A stretch of DNA of 64,000 bases from Celeribacter baekdonensis B30. Lineage in GTDB: Bacteria > Pseudomonadota > Alphaproteobacteria > Rhodobacterales > Rhodobacteraceae. The stretch's first letter is position 1, and the number at the start of each line of letters is the position of its first letter. A program made the position numbers and the translations under genes. Location of the stretch: assembly GCF_000299875.1 (NCBI RefSeq), contig NZ_AMRK01000003.1, positions 390,295-454,294 on the forward strand, written 5' to 3'. Below the pieces are notes generated by a model. It had not been told where the DNA came from, ran no database searches, and saw only the letters and a list, made by a program, of their open reading frames with translations. Below, piece by piece: positions 51,771 to 60,282 of this stretch.

Positions 51771-52609
51771 TGACGCTTGGAACCGTTTCAACCAACAAGG
51801 CCTTCGGTGGCACGCAGGGGGTTTACACCCACCCGTCCACCGAGACCGGAACGGAAATGACCTTTTCCGTTTTCGTGCCAGATCACGCGCCGGGAGAAAA
51901 ACTCCCGGTGCTTTGGTACCTGTCGGGCCTGACCTGCACCCATGCCAATGTTACCGAAAAAGGCGAGTTTCGTGCGGCTTGTGCCGAACATCGCGTGATT
52001 TTCGTCGCCCCCGACACCTCGCCTCGTGGCGAGGGGGTGCCGGACGATGCCGATGGGGCCTATGATTTTGGTCTGGGCGCGGGGTTTTATGTCAATGCGA
52101 CCGAGGAGCCTTTCGCAAAAAACTACCGGATGCAGGCCTATATCGAAAGTGAATTGCCCGATCTGATCGCGGCGCATTTCCCCGCCGACATGGCGCGTCA
52201 GGGCATCACGGGTCACTCGATGGGCGGGCACGGCGCGCTGACCATCGCGCTGCGCAACCCGGATCGGTTCAAATCCGTCTCGGCCTTTTCGCCGATCGTC
52301 TCGCCGCTGAATTGCCCGTGGGGTGAAAAGGCGTTGACCGGCTATATCGGTGCGGACCGGAACACTTGGCGTCAGTATGATGCCTGCGCTATGATCGAAG
52401 ATGGTGCCTCTGTGCCGGATATTTTGGTCGATCAAGGTACCGGGGATAATTTCCTGGAAGGCCAGTTGAAGCCCGAGTTGCTGCAAGCGATCTGTGACGC
52501 GAAAGGTCAAAAGCTCACCCTGCGGATGCAGGAGGGCTATGATCACAGCTACTATTTTATCTCCACCTTTCTGGCCGATCACGTCGCCTGGCACGCCGCG
52601 CGGATGTAA
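51770..52609 (+). CDS. fghA: S-formylglutathione hydrolase
   Basis: Serine hydrolase (esterase D fold) that splits S-formylglutathione into formate and glutathione. The 279-residue protein has LSGLTCTHANV near residue 53, nucleophile Ser150 in GHSMGGHGAL, and acidic and His members of the triad in VDQGTGDNF and GYDHSYYF. Its ATG shares a base with the frmA stop and has little ribosome site of its own, so it is read by coupling. The formate made here is the substrate of the fds enzyme encoded next door. Confidence 0.96.
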   Translation: MTLGTVSTNKAFGGTQGVYTHPSTETGTEMTFSVFVPDHAPGEKLPVLWYLSGLTCTHANVTEKGEFRAACAEHRVIFVAPDTSPRGEGVPDDADGAYDFGLGAGFYVNATEEPFAKNYRMQAYIESELPDLIAAHFPADMARQGITGHSMGGHGALTIALRNPDRFKSVSAFSPIVSPLNCPWGEKALTGYIGADRNTWRQYDACAMIEDGASVPDILVDQGTGDNFLEGQLKPELLQAICDAKGQKLTLRMQEGYDHSYYFISTFLADHVAWHAARM

Positions 52610-52624
52610 TATTTGGGGGCCGCA

Positions 52625-52828
52625 TCACACCTGTGTTGCGGCCTCAATCACCAACGGATCAAGCCCCTGCCCGCCCTCGGCCAGATAAGCGCGCAGTTGC
52701 GCAATCATCCGCGGCTCCCAAAAATCTTTGATGTGCTGCGCCACGCCTTTGGACTGATCCGCCCCCGGTTGGGTGTTGAAAAACGCAGCAATTTGATTGG
52801 CCATCAAGATCATTTTATCATTGGTCAC
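52625..52828 (-). CDS. fdsD: Formate dehydrogenase delta subunit FdsD
   Basis: Small 67-residue subunit or assembly factor of NAD-linked formate dehydrogenase. Sequence marks: MILMANQIAAFFNTQPG and QHIKDFWEPRMIAQLRAYLAEGG. I set the start at the GTG at 52828, whose bases overlap the fdhD stop (GTGA) and which has AGGAAA seven bases upstream; a later ATG at 52813 would shorten it to 62 residues. It ends the fds operon, converging on fghA with 15 bases between. Confidence 0.9.
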   Translation of the reverse strand: MTNDKMILMANQIAAFFNTQPGADQSKGVAQHIKDFWEPRMIAQLRAYLAEGGQGLDPLVIEAATQV

Positions 52829-53598
52829 AGCACGGTTTCCTTTCCTGTCTGCGCAGTGGAATAGGTCACAATCGCCTCGCGCCGGATCACGCAAAGCGTC
52901 ATGCCACAACGCCCGGCCAAATTGACCGCTGCGCGGGTCGGGCTTGAGAGGCTGAACAATCCGGGCACGCCGACGCGCGCGCATTTTTGCACCAAATCGA
53001 CCGAAAGCCGCGAGGTGATCAACACCGCGCCTTTGGTGAGATCGCGGGTTTCAAGCGCACCGATCAGTTTGTCCAAAGCATTGTGCCGCCCAACATCTTC
53101 GCGCAGCGCCACCAATCCCGAGGCATCAAAAAACCCCGCCGCATGCATCGCGCCCACGTCTTCGCGCCGTTTCTGTCCGGCAGTCAACGCCGTAAGCGCC
53201 GCGCGGGCGTGATCCATCAGCCCCGGTTCCATCGGTGCGACTTGTCCGGGAAAGGCACTCGCCTGCGCCAGACTGTCGATGCCGCACAGGCCGCAGCCAA
53301 CGGGACCAACCGCCGCACGACGGCGCGCATCCATCGCCTCGGAGCGATCTTCAGGGATGCGCCCACGGACCTCAAAGCCCGTCTCATGGCGGAGGGCCAC
53401 CACCTCCGTGACCTCACCCGCCCCTTTCACGATGCCTTCAGAACGGGCAAATCCGCGCAGAAAATCCGGCAGATCAAAGGGCGATGCCATCATCACCGCC
53501 GCCGTCGAGCCATTGAACACCAGCGCCACGGGTTGCTCCTCCGGCAGGGCGTCTACGGCCATGGCGGCCCCGGACTTGGAGATGGTGACTTCGCTCAT
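52825..53598 (-). CDS. fdhD: Formate dehydrogenase sulfurtransferase FdhD
   Basis: Needed to insert the sulfido ligand on molybdenum of formate dehydrogenase, taking sulfur from a cysteine desulfurase. The 257-residue protein carries the GCGLCGID motif (about 101-108) with the two active-site cysteines, REDVGRHNALDKLIG, and GVPGLFSLSSPTRAAVNLA. Its ATG overlaps the fdsA stop by 4 bases. Embedding of fdhD inside the operon rather than elsewhere suggests tight coupling of maturation to enzyme synthesis. Confidence 0.95.
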   Translation of the reverse strand: MSEVTISKSGAAMAVDALPEEQPVALVFNGSTAAVMMASPFDLPDFLRGFARSEGIVKGAGEVTEVVALRHETGFEVRGRIPEDRSEAMDARRRAAVGPVGCGLCGIDSLAQASAFPGQVAPMEPGLMDHARAALTALTAGQKRREDVGAMHAAGFFDASGLVALREDVGRHNALDKLIGALETRDLTKGAVLITSRLSVDLVQKCARVGVPGLFSLSSPTRAAVNLAGRCGMTLCVIRREAIVTYSTAQTGKETVL

Positions 53599-56528
53599 TC
53601 AGCCGCCGCAATCCGACGGGATTTTTCCGCCTGAGCCGAATAGGTTTGCTGCCAGTCGCTCGGTCCGTTGGACGCCGCGACCTGCACCGCCGTCACCTTG
53701 TATTCCGGGCAATTGGTCGCCCAATCGGAATACTCCGTGGTGATGACATTGGCCTGTGTGTCGGGGTGGTGGAAGGTGGTATAGACCACGCCGGGGCTAA
53801 CCCGATCCGTCACTTTGGCGCGCAGCGACGTTTCGCCCGACCGCGACGCCAAGCGCACCCAATCGCCATCCTTGAGTCCACGATTTTCGGCGTCATGCGG
53901 ATGGATTTCCAACAGGTCTTGGTCATGCCAAAGCGAATTCTCCGTCCGCCGGGTTTGCGCGCCAACGTTATATTGGCTCAGAATCCGCCCGGTGGTCAGC
54001 AACAGCGGAAAGCGCGGTCCGGTTTTCTCGTCGGTCGGGATATATTCGGTGACGATGAACCGCCCCTTGCCGCGCATGAACCCATCCACATGCATCAGGG
54101 GCGTCCCAATCGGATGCTCCTCGTTACAGGGCCATTGCACCGAGCCTTCGGCCTCCAAAAGCGCATAGTCCACACCGGCAAAAGACGGTGTTGTGTCGGC
54201 GATCTCATCCATGATTTCCGCCGGATGGGTGTAGGTCCAGCGCGCGCCGCCGGTTTCTTTTAACACGGCATTGGCCAGCATTTGGGTGACTTCCCAATCG
54301 GCATAGCCGTTTTTCGGTGCCATGACTTTGCGCACCCGGTTGATCCGGCGTTCGGCGTTGGTGAATGTGCCGTCTTTTTCCAAGAACGTCGATCCCGGCA
54401 AGAACACATGGGCGTAATTGGCGGTCTCATTGAGGAACAGATCGTGCACGATGACACAGTCCATCGCCGCCAGACCAGCCGCCACATGTTTGGTGTCGGG
54501 GTCGGATTGCAGGATGTCTTCGCCCTGACAATACAGACCCTTAAAGGTGCCATCGACCGCCGCGTCCAACATATTCGGAATGCGCAAGCCCGGTTCCGCG
54601 TCCAAAGACACCCCCCAGACCTGTTCAAACATCTGCCGCACCTCATCGCCGTGCACATGGCGGTAGCCCGGAAATTCATGCGGGAAAGAGCCCATATCAC
54701 ATGACCCCTGGACGTTGTTTTGACCGCGCAGCGGGTTCACGCCCACGCCCTCGCGGCCAATGTTGCCGGTCATCATCGCAAGGTTGGCGATGGCCATCAC
54801 TGTGGTCGAACCCTGAGAGTGTTCGGTAACGCCAAGCCCATAATAGATCGCGCCATTGCCCCCCGTCGCAAAGGCCCGCGCCGCATCCCGCAGGGTCGCG
54901 GCCGGCACGCCGGTGAGCGCCTCTGTGGCTTCGGGTGCGTGTCGATCTTCACTGATAAAGGCTTTGTAATCCTCCCACGCGTCGAGATCACAGCGCGCTT
55001 TGATAAACGCCTCATCCATCAGCCCTTCGGTCACGATGACATGCGAGAGGGCCGAGACCACGGCAACATTGGTGCCGGGTTTGAGTGGCAAATGATGGCC
55101 CTCGCCCATATGTGGCGTGTGCAAAAGGTCGATCCGGCGTGGGTCCACCACGATCAGTTTCGCCCCTTGACGCAAGCGTTTGCGCAGGCGCGAGGCAAAA
55201 ACCGGGTGGCCATCCGTCGGGTTCGCGCCAATGACGATGATCACATCGGATTTCTCAACGGAATCAAAATCCTGTGTCCCGGCGGAGGTGCCGAATGTTT
55301 GGCCTAACCCATAGCCTGTCGGTGAATGGCAGACGCGCGCGCAGGTGTCGGTGTTGTTGTTGCCAAACACCGCGCGGGTGAGTTTTTGCACCAGATAGGT
55401 TTCCTCATTGGTGCAGCGCGACGAGGTGATCACGCCAATGCTCTTTTGGCCGTATTTGGCCTGAAGCCCGACGAGTTTCTTGGCGGCAAAGTCAAGCGCC
55501 TCCTCCCAAGACACCTCTTTCCACGGCTGATCGACGCTGTCGCGGATCATCGGGTTGAGGATGCGGTCCGAATGCGAGGCATAGCCATAGGCAAACCGGC
55601 CTTTGACACAGGAATGACCCCGGTTCGCCTTGCCATGTTTATAGGGCACCATGCGAACCAATTGATCGCCCTGCATCTCCGCCTTAAAGCTACAGCCAAC
55701 ACCACAATAGGCGCAGGTGGTGACAACGGACCGATCCGGCGTGCCGAGTTCAATGACGGATTTTTCCTGCAAGGTCGCGGTTGGGCAGGCCTGAACACAG
55801 GCGCCACAGGACACGCAATCGGAGGCCATGAAATTTTCCGCCCCGACCGCAACGCGGCTGTCAAAGCCGCGCCCTTCGATGGTCAGGGCAAATGTCCCCT
55901 GAACCTCTTCGCAGGCCCGCACACAGCGGTTGCAGACGATACATTTGGAGGCGTCATAGGTGAAATACGGGTTGCTGTCGTCTTTCGGCAACCATTCGGG
56001 ATTGGCCGCGCCTGAGGTGTCGCGCGCTTCGAAATGGTTGGCCAGTGGCGCGCTTTCCGGTGCTTTATAGCGCACATCGCGCAGGCCCACGGCCCCGGCC
56101 ATATCCTGCAATTCGCAATCATTGTTGGCGGCACAGGTCAGGCAATCGAGCGGGTGATCCGAGATGTAAAGCTCCATCACCCCCTTACGCAGCTTGCGCA
56201 GTTTCGGGGTCTGAGTGTGGACCGTCATCCCGGCGTGAACCGGTGTGGTGCACGACGCGGGTGTGCCGCGACGCCCTTCGATTTCGACCGCGCAAAGACG
56301 GCAGGAGCCAAAGGCCTCAAGACTGTCGGTGGCGCAAAGTTTCGGCACTTGGATGCCCAGTTCGGAGGCCGCGCGCATCACCGATGTGCCCGCAGGCACG
56401 GTGATCTCCATACCGTCGATGGTCAGCGTCACGGGCGCGCCGGTGTGCGCCGGAGTGCCGCGATCTGTCTCATCCTGAATGCCATTGCCCCACGCGTCAT
56501 TCTGTCCGGGGATGATGAAATCTTTCAT
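53595..56528 (-). CDS. fdsA: NAD-dependent formate dehydrogenase catalytic subunit FdsA
   Basis: A 977-residue molybdopterin (bis-MGD) enzyme oxidising formate to CO2. Domains in order: [2Fe-2S] ferredoxin (VTLTIDGMEITVPAGTSVM, with FGSCRLCAVEI), a His-Cys cluster and a double [4Fe-4S] ferredoxin (CIVCNRCVRAC, CVSCGACVQAC), then the [4Fe-4S]-Mopterin catalytic region beginning CAYCGVGCSFK. The active-site residue is Cys400 (CARVCHSPTGYG), not selenocysteine. The start at 56528 overlaps the fdsB stop by 4 bases; an upstream in-frame ATG is not credible. Confidence 0.96.
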   Translation of the reverse strand: MKDFIIPGQNDAWGNGIQDETDRGTPAHTGAPVTLTIDGMEITVPAGTSVMRAASELGIQVPKLCATDSLEAFGSCRLCAVEIEGRRGTPASCTTPVHAGMTVHTQTPKLRKLRKGVMELYISDHPLDCLTCAANNDCELQDMAGAVGLRDVRYKAPESAPLANHFEARDTSGAANPEWLPKDDSNPYFTYDASKCIVCNRCVRACEEVQGTFALTIEGRGFDSRVAVGAENFMASDCVSCGACVQACPTATLQEKSVIELGTPDRSVVTTCAYCGVGCSFKAEMQGDQLVRMVPYKHGKANRGHSCVKGRFAYGYASHSDRILNPMIRDSVDQPWKEVSWEEALDFAAKKLVGLQAKYGQKSIGVITSSRCTNEETYLVQKLTRAVFGNNNTDTCARVCHSPTGYGLGQTFGTSAGTQDFDSVEKSDVIIVIGANPTDGHPVFASRLRKRLRQGAKLIVVDPRRIDLLHTPHMGEGHHLPLKPGTNVAVVSALSHVIVTEGLMDEAFIKARCDLDAWEDYKAFISEDRHAPEATEALTGVPAATLRDAARAFATGGNGAIYYGLGVTEHSQGSTTVMAIANLAMMTGNIGREGVGVNPLRGQNNVQGSCDMGSFPHEFPGYRHVHGDEVRQMFEQVWGVSLDAEPGLRIPNMLDAAVDGTFKGLYCQGEDILQSDPDTKHVAAGLAAMDCVIVHDLFLNETANYAHVFLPGSTFLEKDGTFTNAERRINRVRKVMAPKNGYADWEVTQMLANAVLKETGGARWTYTHPAEIMDEIADTTPSFAGVDYALLEAEGSVQWPCNEEHPIGTPLMHVDGFMRGKGRFIVTEYIPTDEKTGPRFPLLLTTGRILSQYNVGAQTRRTENSLWHDQDLLEIHPHDAENRGLKDGDWVRLASRSGETSLRAKVTDRVSPGVVYTTFHHPDTQANVITTEYSDWATNCPEYKVTAVQVAASNGPSDWQQTYSAQAEKSRRIAAAE

Positions 56529-58042
56529 TCTGCGGCCTCCTTTTGCGGGGCGAAATCTTCGGGGAAATGTCGCAGTGCCGACATCACCGGAAAGGGCGTG
56601 AACCCGCCCAAGGCGCACAGCGAGCCATCGGTCATCACCTCGCAAAGATCGGTGAGCAATTCGATTGCGCCTGTGTCGCCTTCGGCAATTCGGTCAATCG
56701 TCTCAACACCGCGCACCGCACCGATCCGGCAGGGCGTGCATTTGCCACAGCTTTCCACCGCACAAAATTCCATCGCAAACCGTGCCATCGACAACATGTC
56801 GGCGCTGTCATCAAACACCACAATCCCGGCATGACCGATGAGCGCCTTTTGCCCGTCGAATTCTTCATAGCCAAAGGGCGTGTCAAACTGATCCGGGTGC
56901 AGATAGGCCCCCAAAGGTCCGCCAACTTGCACCGCTTTGACAGGCCGCCCAGTGGCGGTGCCGCCCGCGACTGTGTTGACCAATTCGCCCAACGGCATGC
57001 CGAAAGCGGTCTCAAACAGGCCACCAAATTTCACATTTCCTGCAATCTGGATCGGCATCGTGCCTTTTGAGCGCCCCAGACCGAAGCTCGCGTAATGCTC
57101 CGCGCCCTTGGCAAAGATCACTGGCACAGTTGCCAGAGAAATTACGTTGTTCACCACAGTGGGGCGACCGAGGAACCCCTCCAACGCGGGCAAAGGCGGC
57201 TTGGCGCGGACCACGCCGCGTTTGCCTTCGAGCGAGTTGAGCAACGAGGTCTCTTCGCCGCACACATAGGCTCCGGCCCCGGTGCGGACCTCCATGTCAA
57301 ACGCCTTGCCCGACCCCAGAATGTCCACGCCCAAAACGCCCGCGGCGCGCGCAATCTCGACCGCACGGGACATGACGGCGATGGCGTCCGGGTATTCGGA
57401 GCGAATGTAGATATAACCTTTGGTGGCGCCACAGCCGATCCCGGCGATGGTCATGCCTTCGATCAGGGTGAACGGGTCGCCTTCCATGATCATCCGGTCG
57501 GCAAAGGTGCCGCTGTCGCCCTCGTCCGCATTGCAGACGATGTATTTTTGCGGCGCATGGGCCAAGCGCACGGTGTCCCATTTGATCCCGGTCGGAAAGC
57601 CCGCGCCGCCACGTCCGCGCAGACCGGAGAGTTTGACCTCATCAATGATCGCGTCTTGCGACATGGCAATCGCACGTTTGAGACCTTCAAGCCCCCCATG
57701 GGCCTCATAATCCGCGATGGAAAGCGGATCGGTGAGGCCGCAGCGAGCAAAGGTCAGGCGGGTTTGGCGGGCGAAAAACGGGATGTCTTCAACCGAGCCA
57801 TGCGTGTCAACGCGACCGTCCAAAAGCGCGCCCACATCGGTGGGGGCAATCGGACCATAGGCCTGACGCACGCCGTCTTTCTCAATCTCAACAAGCGGTT
57901 CAAGCCAGATCATGCCGCGCGTACCGTTGCGGATGATCTCGACCTCAAGGCCGCGCTTTTGCGCCTCGGCAGCCAACACCCCGGCCACGTCATCGGCACC
58001 CAGCGCCTTGGCGGCGCTGTCCATGGGGACATAGATTTTCAT
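56525..58042 (-). CDS. fdsB: NAD-dependent formate dehydrogenase beta subunit FdsB (NuoF-like)
   Basis: A 505-residue flavoprotein that passes electrons from FdsA to NAD. The NAD- and FMN-binding motifs are LRGRGGAGFPTGIKWD and VCNADEGDSGTFADRM, and the N3 [4Fe-4S] ligands lie in ESCGKCTPCRIG near residue 430. An N-terminal thioredoxin-like extension is present, as in other FdsB. The ATG overlaps the fdsG stop by 4 bases. Confidence 0.96.
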   Translation of the reverse strand: MKIYVPMDSAAKALGADDVAGVLAAEAQKRGLEVEIIRNGTRGMIWLEPLVEIEKDGVRQAYGPIAPTDVGALLDGRVDTHGSVEDIPFFARQTRLTFARCGLTDPLSIADYEAHGGLEGLKRAIAMSQDAIIDEVKLSGLRGRGGAGFPTGIKWDTVRLAHAPQKYIVCNADEGDSGTFADRMIMEGDPFTLIEGMTIAGIGCGATKGYIYIRSEYPDAIAVMSRAVEIARAAGVLGVDILGSGKAFDMEVRTGAGAYVCGEETSLLNSLEGKRGVVRAKPPLPALEGFLGRPTVVNNVISLATVPVIFAKGAEHYASFGLGRSKGTMPIQIAGNVKFGGLFETAFGMPLGELVNTVAGGTATGRPVKAVQVGGPLGAYLHPDQFDTPFGYEEFDGQKALIGHAGIVVFDDSADMLSMARFAMEFCAVESCGKCTPCRIGAVRGVETIDRIAEGDTGAIELLTDLCEVMTDGSLCALGGFTPFPVMSALRHFPEDFAPQKEAAE

Positions 58043-58533
58043 GCACCAACCTCCGCCAAAACCGTATCCAAACGCGCGTCACCGACCCGACCGATCACCT
58101 TGCCGTCCACCATCGCGGCGGGGGCGCAGGCGCAAAGACCAAGGCAATAGACCGGCTCAACGGTGACCGCGCCATTGGCGGTGGTGCCGTGCCACTCCAG
58201 ACCCAGTTTTTTCAACAACCGATCCGCCATGGCCGTCGCGCCCATCGCCTGACAGGCCTCGGCACGGCAGATTTTCAACACATGTTTGCCCGACGGGCGG
58301 GTGCGAAAATCATGGTAAAACGACAGCACGCCTTTGAGTTCGGCGCGGGTGATGTTCAGCGCGGCACAGAGCGGCGCGTAAGCGCTCTCGGGGACATAAC
58401 CATAGGCCTCTTGCAGCGCGTGCAGCATTGGCAAGAGCGGGCCTTCGAGCGCCAAAAACGGGCGGATCACGGCTTCGATGTCTGTCACGTCAGGCGGCGT
58501 CAGATCGGACTGGGCTGGCATTCGGGTGCGCAT
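58039..58533 (-). CDS. fdsG: NAD-dependent formate dehydrogenase gamma subunit FdsG (NuoE-like)
   Basis: A 164-residue subunit carrying a [2Fe-2S] cluster next to FdsB. The thioredoxin-like ferredoxin ligands are in ICRAEACQAMGA and VYCLGLCACAPAAMVD (two Cys pairs). It is the first gene of fdsG-B-A-fdhD-D; AAAGAGGCC precedes the ATG at 58533. The putative LysR operator GATAGAAACTTCCTATC ends the regulator gene 76 bases upstream. Confidence 0.95.
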   Translation of the reverse strand: MRTRMPAQSDLTPPDVTDIEAVIRPFLALEGPLLPMLHALQEAYGYVPESAYAPLCAALNITRAELKGVLSFYHDFRTRPSGKHVLKICRAEACQAMGATAMADRLLKKLGLEWHGTTANGAVTVEPVYCLGLCACAPAAMVDGKVIGRVGDARLDTVLAEVGA

Positions 58534-58608
58534 GGCTGGCCTCTTTGGTCATTTCCACCACAAAACCCGAGCGACACACAAAAGGTCAATATCGCTATTC
58601 CGTTAACT

Positions 58609-58625
58609 GATAGAAACTTCCTATC
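58609..58625. promoter_or_regulatory. Palindromic LysR operator upstream of fdsG
   Basis: GATAGAAACTTCCTATC is a 17-base dyad (GATAGAA-N3-TTCTATC type) with a T-N11-A core, ending in the stop codon of the LysR gene and lying 76 bases before fdsG. A close copy, GATAGAAATTTCCAATC, is at 59527-59543. Confidence 0.7.
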
Positions 58626-59526
58626 AACGTGCCCCTGTTTCCCCCCGCATCCGCCGCGCCTCGGCCAAAAGTGCCTCGATCACTGGTGTGTGGGGCGCGC
58701 GCTGCGGCACGACGAGGCCAACAGTATGGCTCTCCCGTCCCTCTGTGCCGCTCATCGGCACCAAGGACAGCCCCTTGCCCTCGGCCAAAAACCGCGCGAT
58801 GTCATCGGGCAGGACCGTGATCCACTCCCCCGCCGCCACATTGGCGATCAGGGCAAGGATCGAGTTGGATTCGATTTGCGCTTCGGGGGCGATGCCCGCG
58901 CGCATGAAAGCCTGGTTGATGATCCGGCGGTTTTGCATGTCCGGTGTCATCAGCGCCAGTTTTTGCCCATTCAGCTCACCCCAGTCCACTTCTGTACGGC
59001 TGGCAAAGGGCGATGTCTTGGCGCAAACCAGCACCAGGCGCTCCTGCCCCAAGGCCTCGGTTTCGACCCGGCCCATCGGTTCGTTGTCCAGATAAGACAG
59101 GCCCGCGTCGATCTCGAAATTCTCCAACATCGCCAAAATATCCCGTGAGGGGCGCGACAGGATGACAAAGCGCACTTTCGGGTGTTTGCGACTGACCGCA
59201 TCGGCCAATTTGGCAACCAGGTTCAGCGCCGTTGGGATCACCGCAATGCGAAGCTGACCGGACAGGCCATGCCGGGTCGAGCGCATCTCCTCGCGCAACT
59301 GTCGCGCGTCGCCCGTGATCCGCCGCGCCCAATCCAAGGCCCGCGTGCCCTCCGGTGTCAACCCGCCATAGCGCGAACCGCGAAAGATCAGTTGCACCCC
59401 CAGTTGATCCTCCAACTGTTTGATCCCCGCCGAGAGCGTCGGTTGGGTGATGCCGAGGCTCACGGCGGCGCGGCCAAAATGATGTTCGCGCGCCACCGCG
59501 ATAAACATGTCGAGCTTGTCCAGCAT
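58624..59526 (-). CDS. LysR family regulator of the formate dehydrogenase operon
   Basis: A 300-residue LysR protein: MLDKLDMFIAVAREHHFGRAAVSLGITQPTLSAGIKQ is the DNA-binding part (recognition helix about 26-45), with an effector domain of usual length after it. It reads in the same direction as fdsGBA and directly precedes it; the site at 58609-58625 overlaps its stop and the matching site at 59527-59543 overlaps its start, pointing to autoregulation and fds control. The ribosome site is weak. FdsR of other species responds to formate, which fits. Confidence 0.9.
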   Translation of the reverse strand: MLDKLDMFIAVAREHHFGRAAVSLGITQPTLSAGIKQLEDQLGVQLIFRGSRYGGLTPEGTRALDWARRITGDARQLREEMRSTRHGLSGQLRIAVIPTALNLVAKLADAVSRKHPKVRFVILSRPSRDILAMLENFEIDAGLSYLDNEPMGRVETEALGQERLVLVCAKTSPFASRTEVDWGELNGQKLALMTPDMQNRRIINQAFMRAGIAPEAQIESNSILALIANVAAGEWITVLPDDIARFLAEGKGLSLVPMSGTEGRESHTVGLVVPQRAPHTPVIEALLAEARRMRGETGAR

Positions 59527-59561
59527 GATAGAAATTTCCAATCACTTTACTATAAAGTGAT
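59527..59561. promoter_or_regulatory. LysR box and adjacent 9-bp palindrome at the regulator start
   Basis: GATAGAAATTTCCAATC (59527-59543) directly abuts the regulator's ATG (59524-59526). Overlapping its end, ATCACTTTA (59541-59549) and TAAAGTGAT (59553-59561) form a perfect inverted repeat with a three-base centre. The first likely gives autoregulation; the second may be a second factor's site. Confidence 0.6.
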
Positions 59562-59749
59562 GGAAAACACCCCATTAGACAATGAAAATCCACAGCTTGA
59601 CTGCGCCAGTCAGGAAACAGACCATGCATTTATCAATCCGGCGGCCAAACCGAGGCCGCCGGGATTTGGCTCTGACGTCAAAGCCATGCCACGCAGTTGG
59701 CGGGCGATGGTGAATTTTCGGACCGACGTGCTGCGCACACGAAATCGCG
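59562..59749. other. Intergenic region with a strong GC hairpin
   Basis: These 188 bases hold no gene I can support. CCGGCGGCC (59638-59646) pairs perfectly with GGCCGCCGG (59654-59662). No U-run follows on either strand, so it is a weak terminator at best for the gene ending at 59750, or a structural element. Confidence 0.4.
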
Positions 59750-60175
59750 CTACTGAATCTCGATCGCCTTGCGCTCATAGTGCGCCTGATCGGATGTGCC
59801 ATCGTCAAAGATCACATTCACCGACACGGTTTGCACCGATCCCGGCGCGAACATCACCAAAATACTGTCGAGGCTCTCGGCCTTCAGGGCGTTGGGTTGC
59901 GCGCTGTCCATGTAACAAGGTTCGGCCTGAAACGGCACCATGTCACCACCATTGACCGCATAGAAAATCTCGCTCACCCCACAACGCCACGACAAAAGAT
60001 TGGTGAAATACAAAAGGTCTTGGCCGTCATAGCTGCGCACGGCGACCCATTGCGGTTTGGTCGCTTGCAAAATCGGCTTAACTTCCGCCGCTGTGGTGAA
60101 ATTTTCAGCCATTGCGGGGGTGTGGGCCCCAAAGGTGGCCGCGAAAAGCAGAAGAGTGGCGATGACGGGCCTCAT
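59750..60175 (-). CDS. Secreted protein of unknown function
   Basis: A 141-residue exported protein with a signal peptide (MRPVIATLLLFAATFGAHTPAMA; cleavage near residue 23). The mature part has FTTAAEVKPILQATKPQWVAVRSYDGQDLLYFTNLLSWRCGVSEI, one conserved-looking Cys pair (Cys in SWRCG and EPCYMD) that could be a disulfide, and a short beta-rich end. The start is the ATG at 60175. I recognise no family beyond conserved hypothetical proteins of Rhodobacteraceae. Confidence 0.65.
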   Translation of the reverse strand: MRPVIATLLLFAATFGAHTPAMAENFTTAAEVKPILQATKPQWVAVRSYDGQDLLYFTNLLSWRCGVSEIFYAVNGGDMVPFQAEPCYMDSAQPNALKAESLDSILVMFAPGSVQTVSVNVIFDDGTSDQAHYERKAIEIQ

Positions 60176-60282
60176 GGAAACAATCCTTTTGCAAACAAGG
60201 GAATTAGCACCTTTTGATACACAACGAACCACCTTATACTCCAACGAACAGGTGTCCTCCCGATCAGATCAAAGTAGTGCGT

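Noticed and set aside
55329..55331. Selenocysteine in formate dehydrogenase FdsA
   Set aside because: The active-site codon is TGC (Cys400), not TGA, so no Sec insertion is needed.
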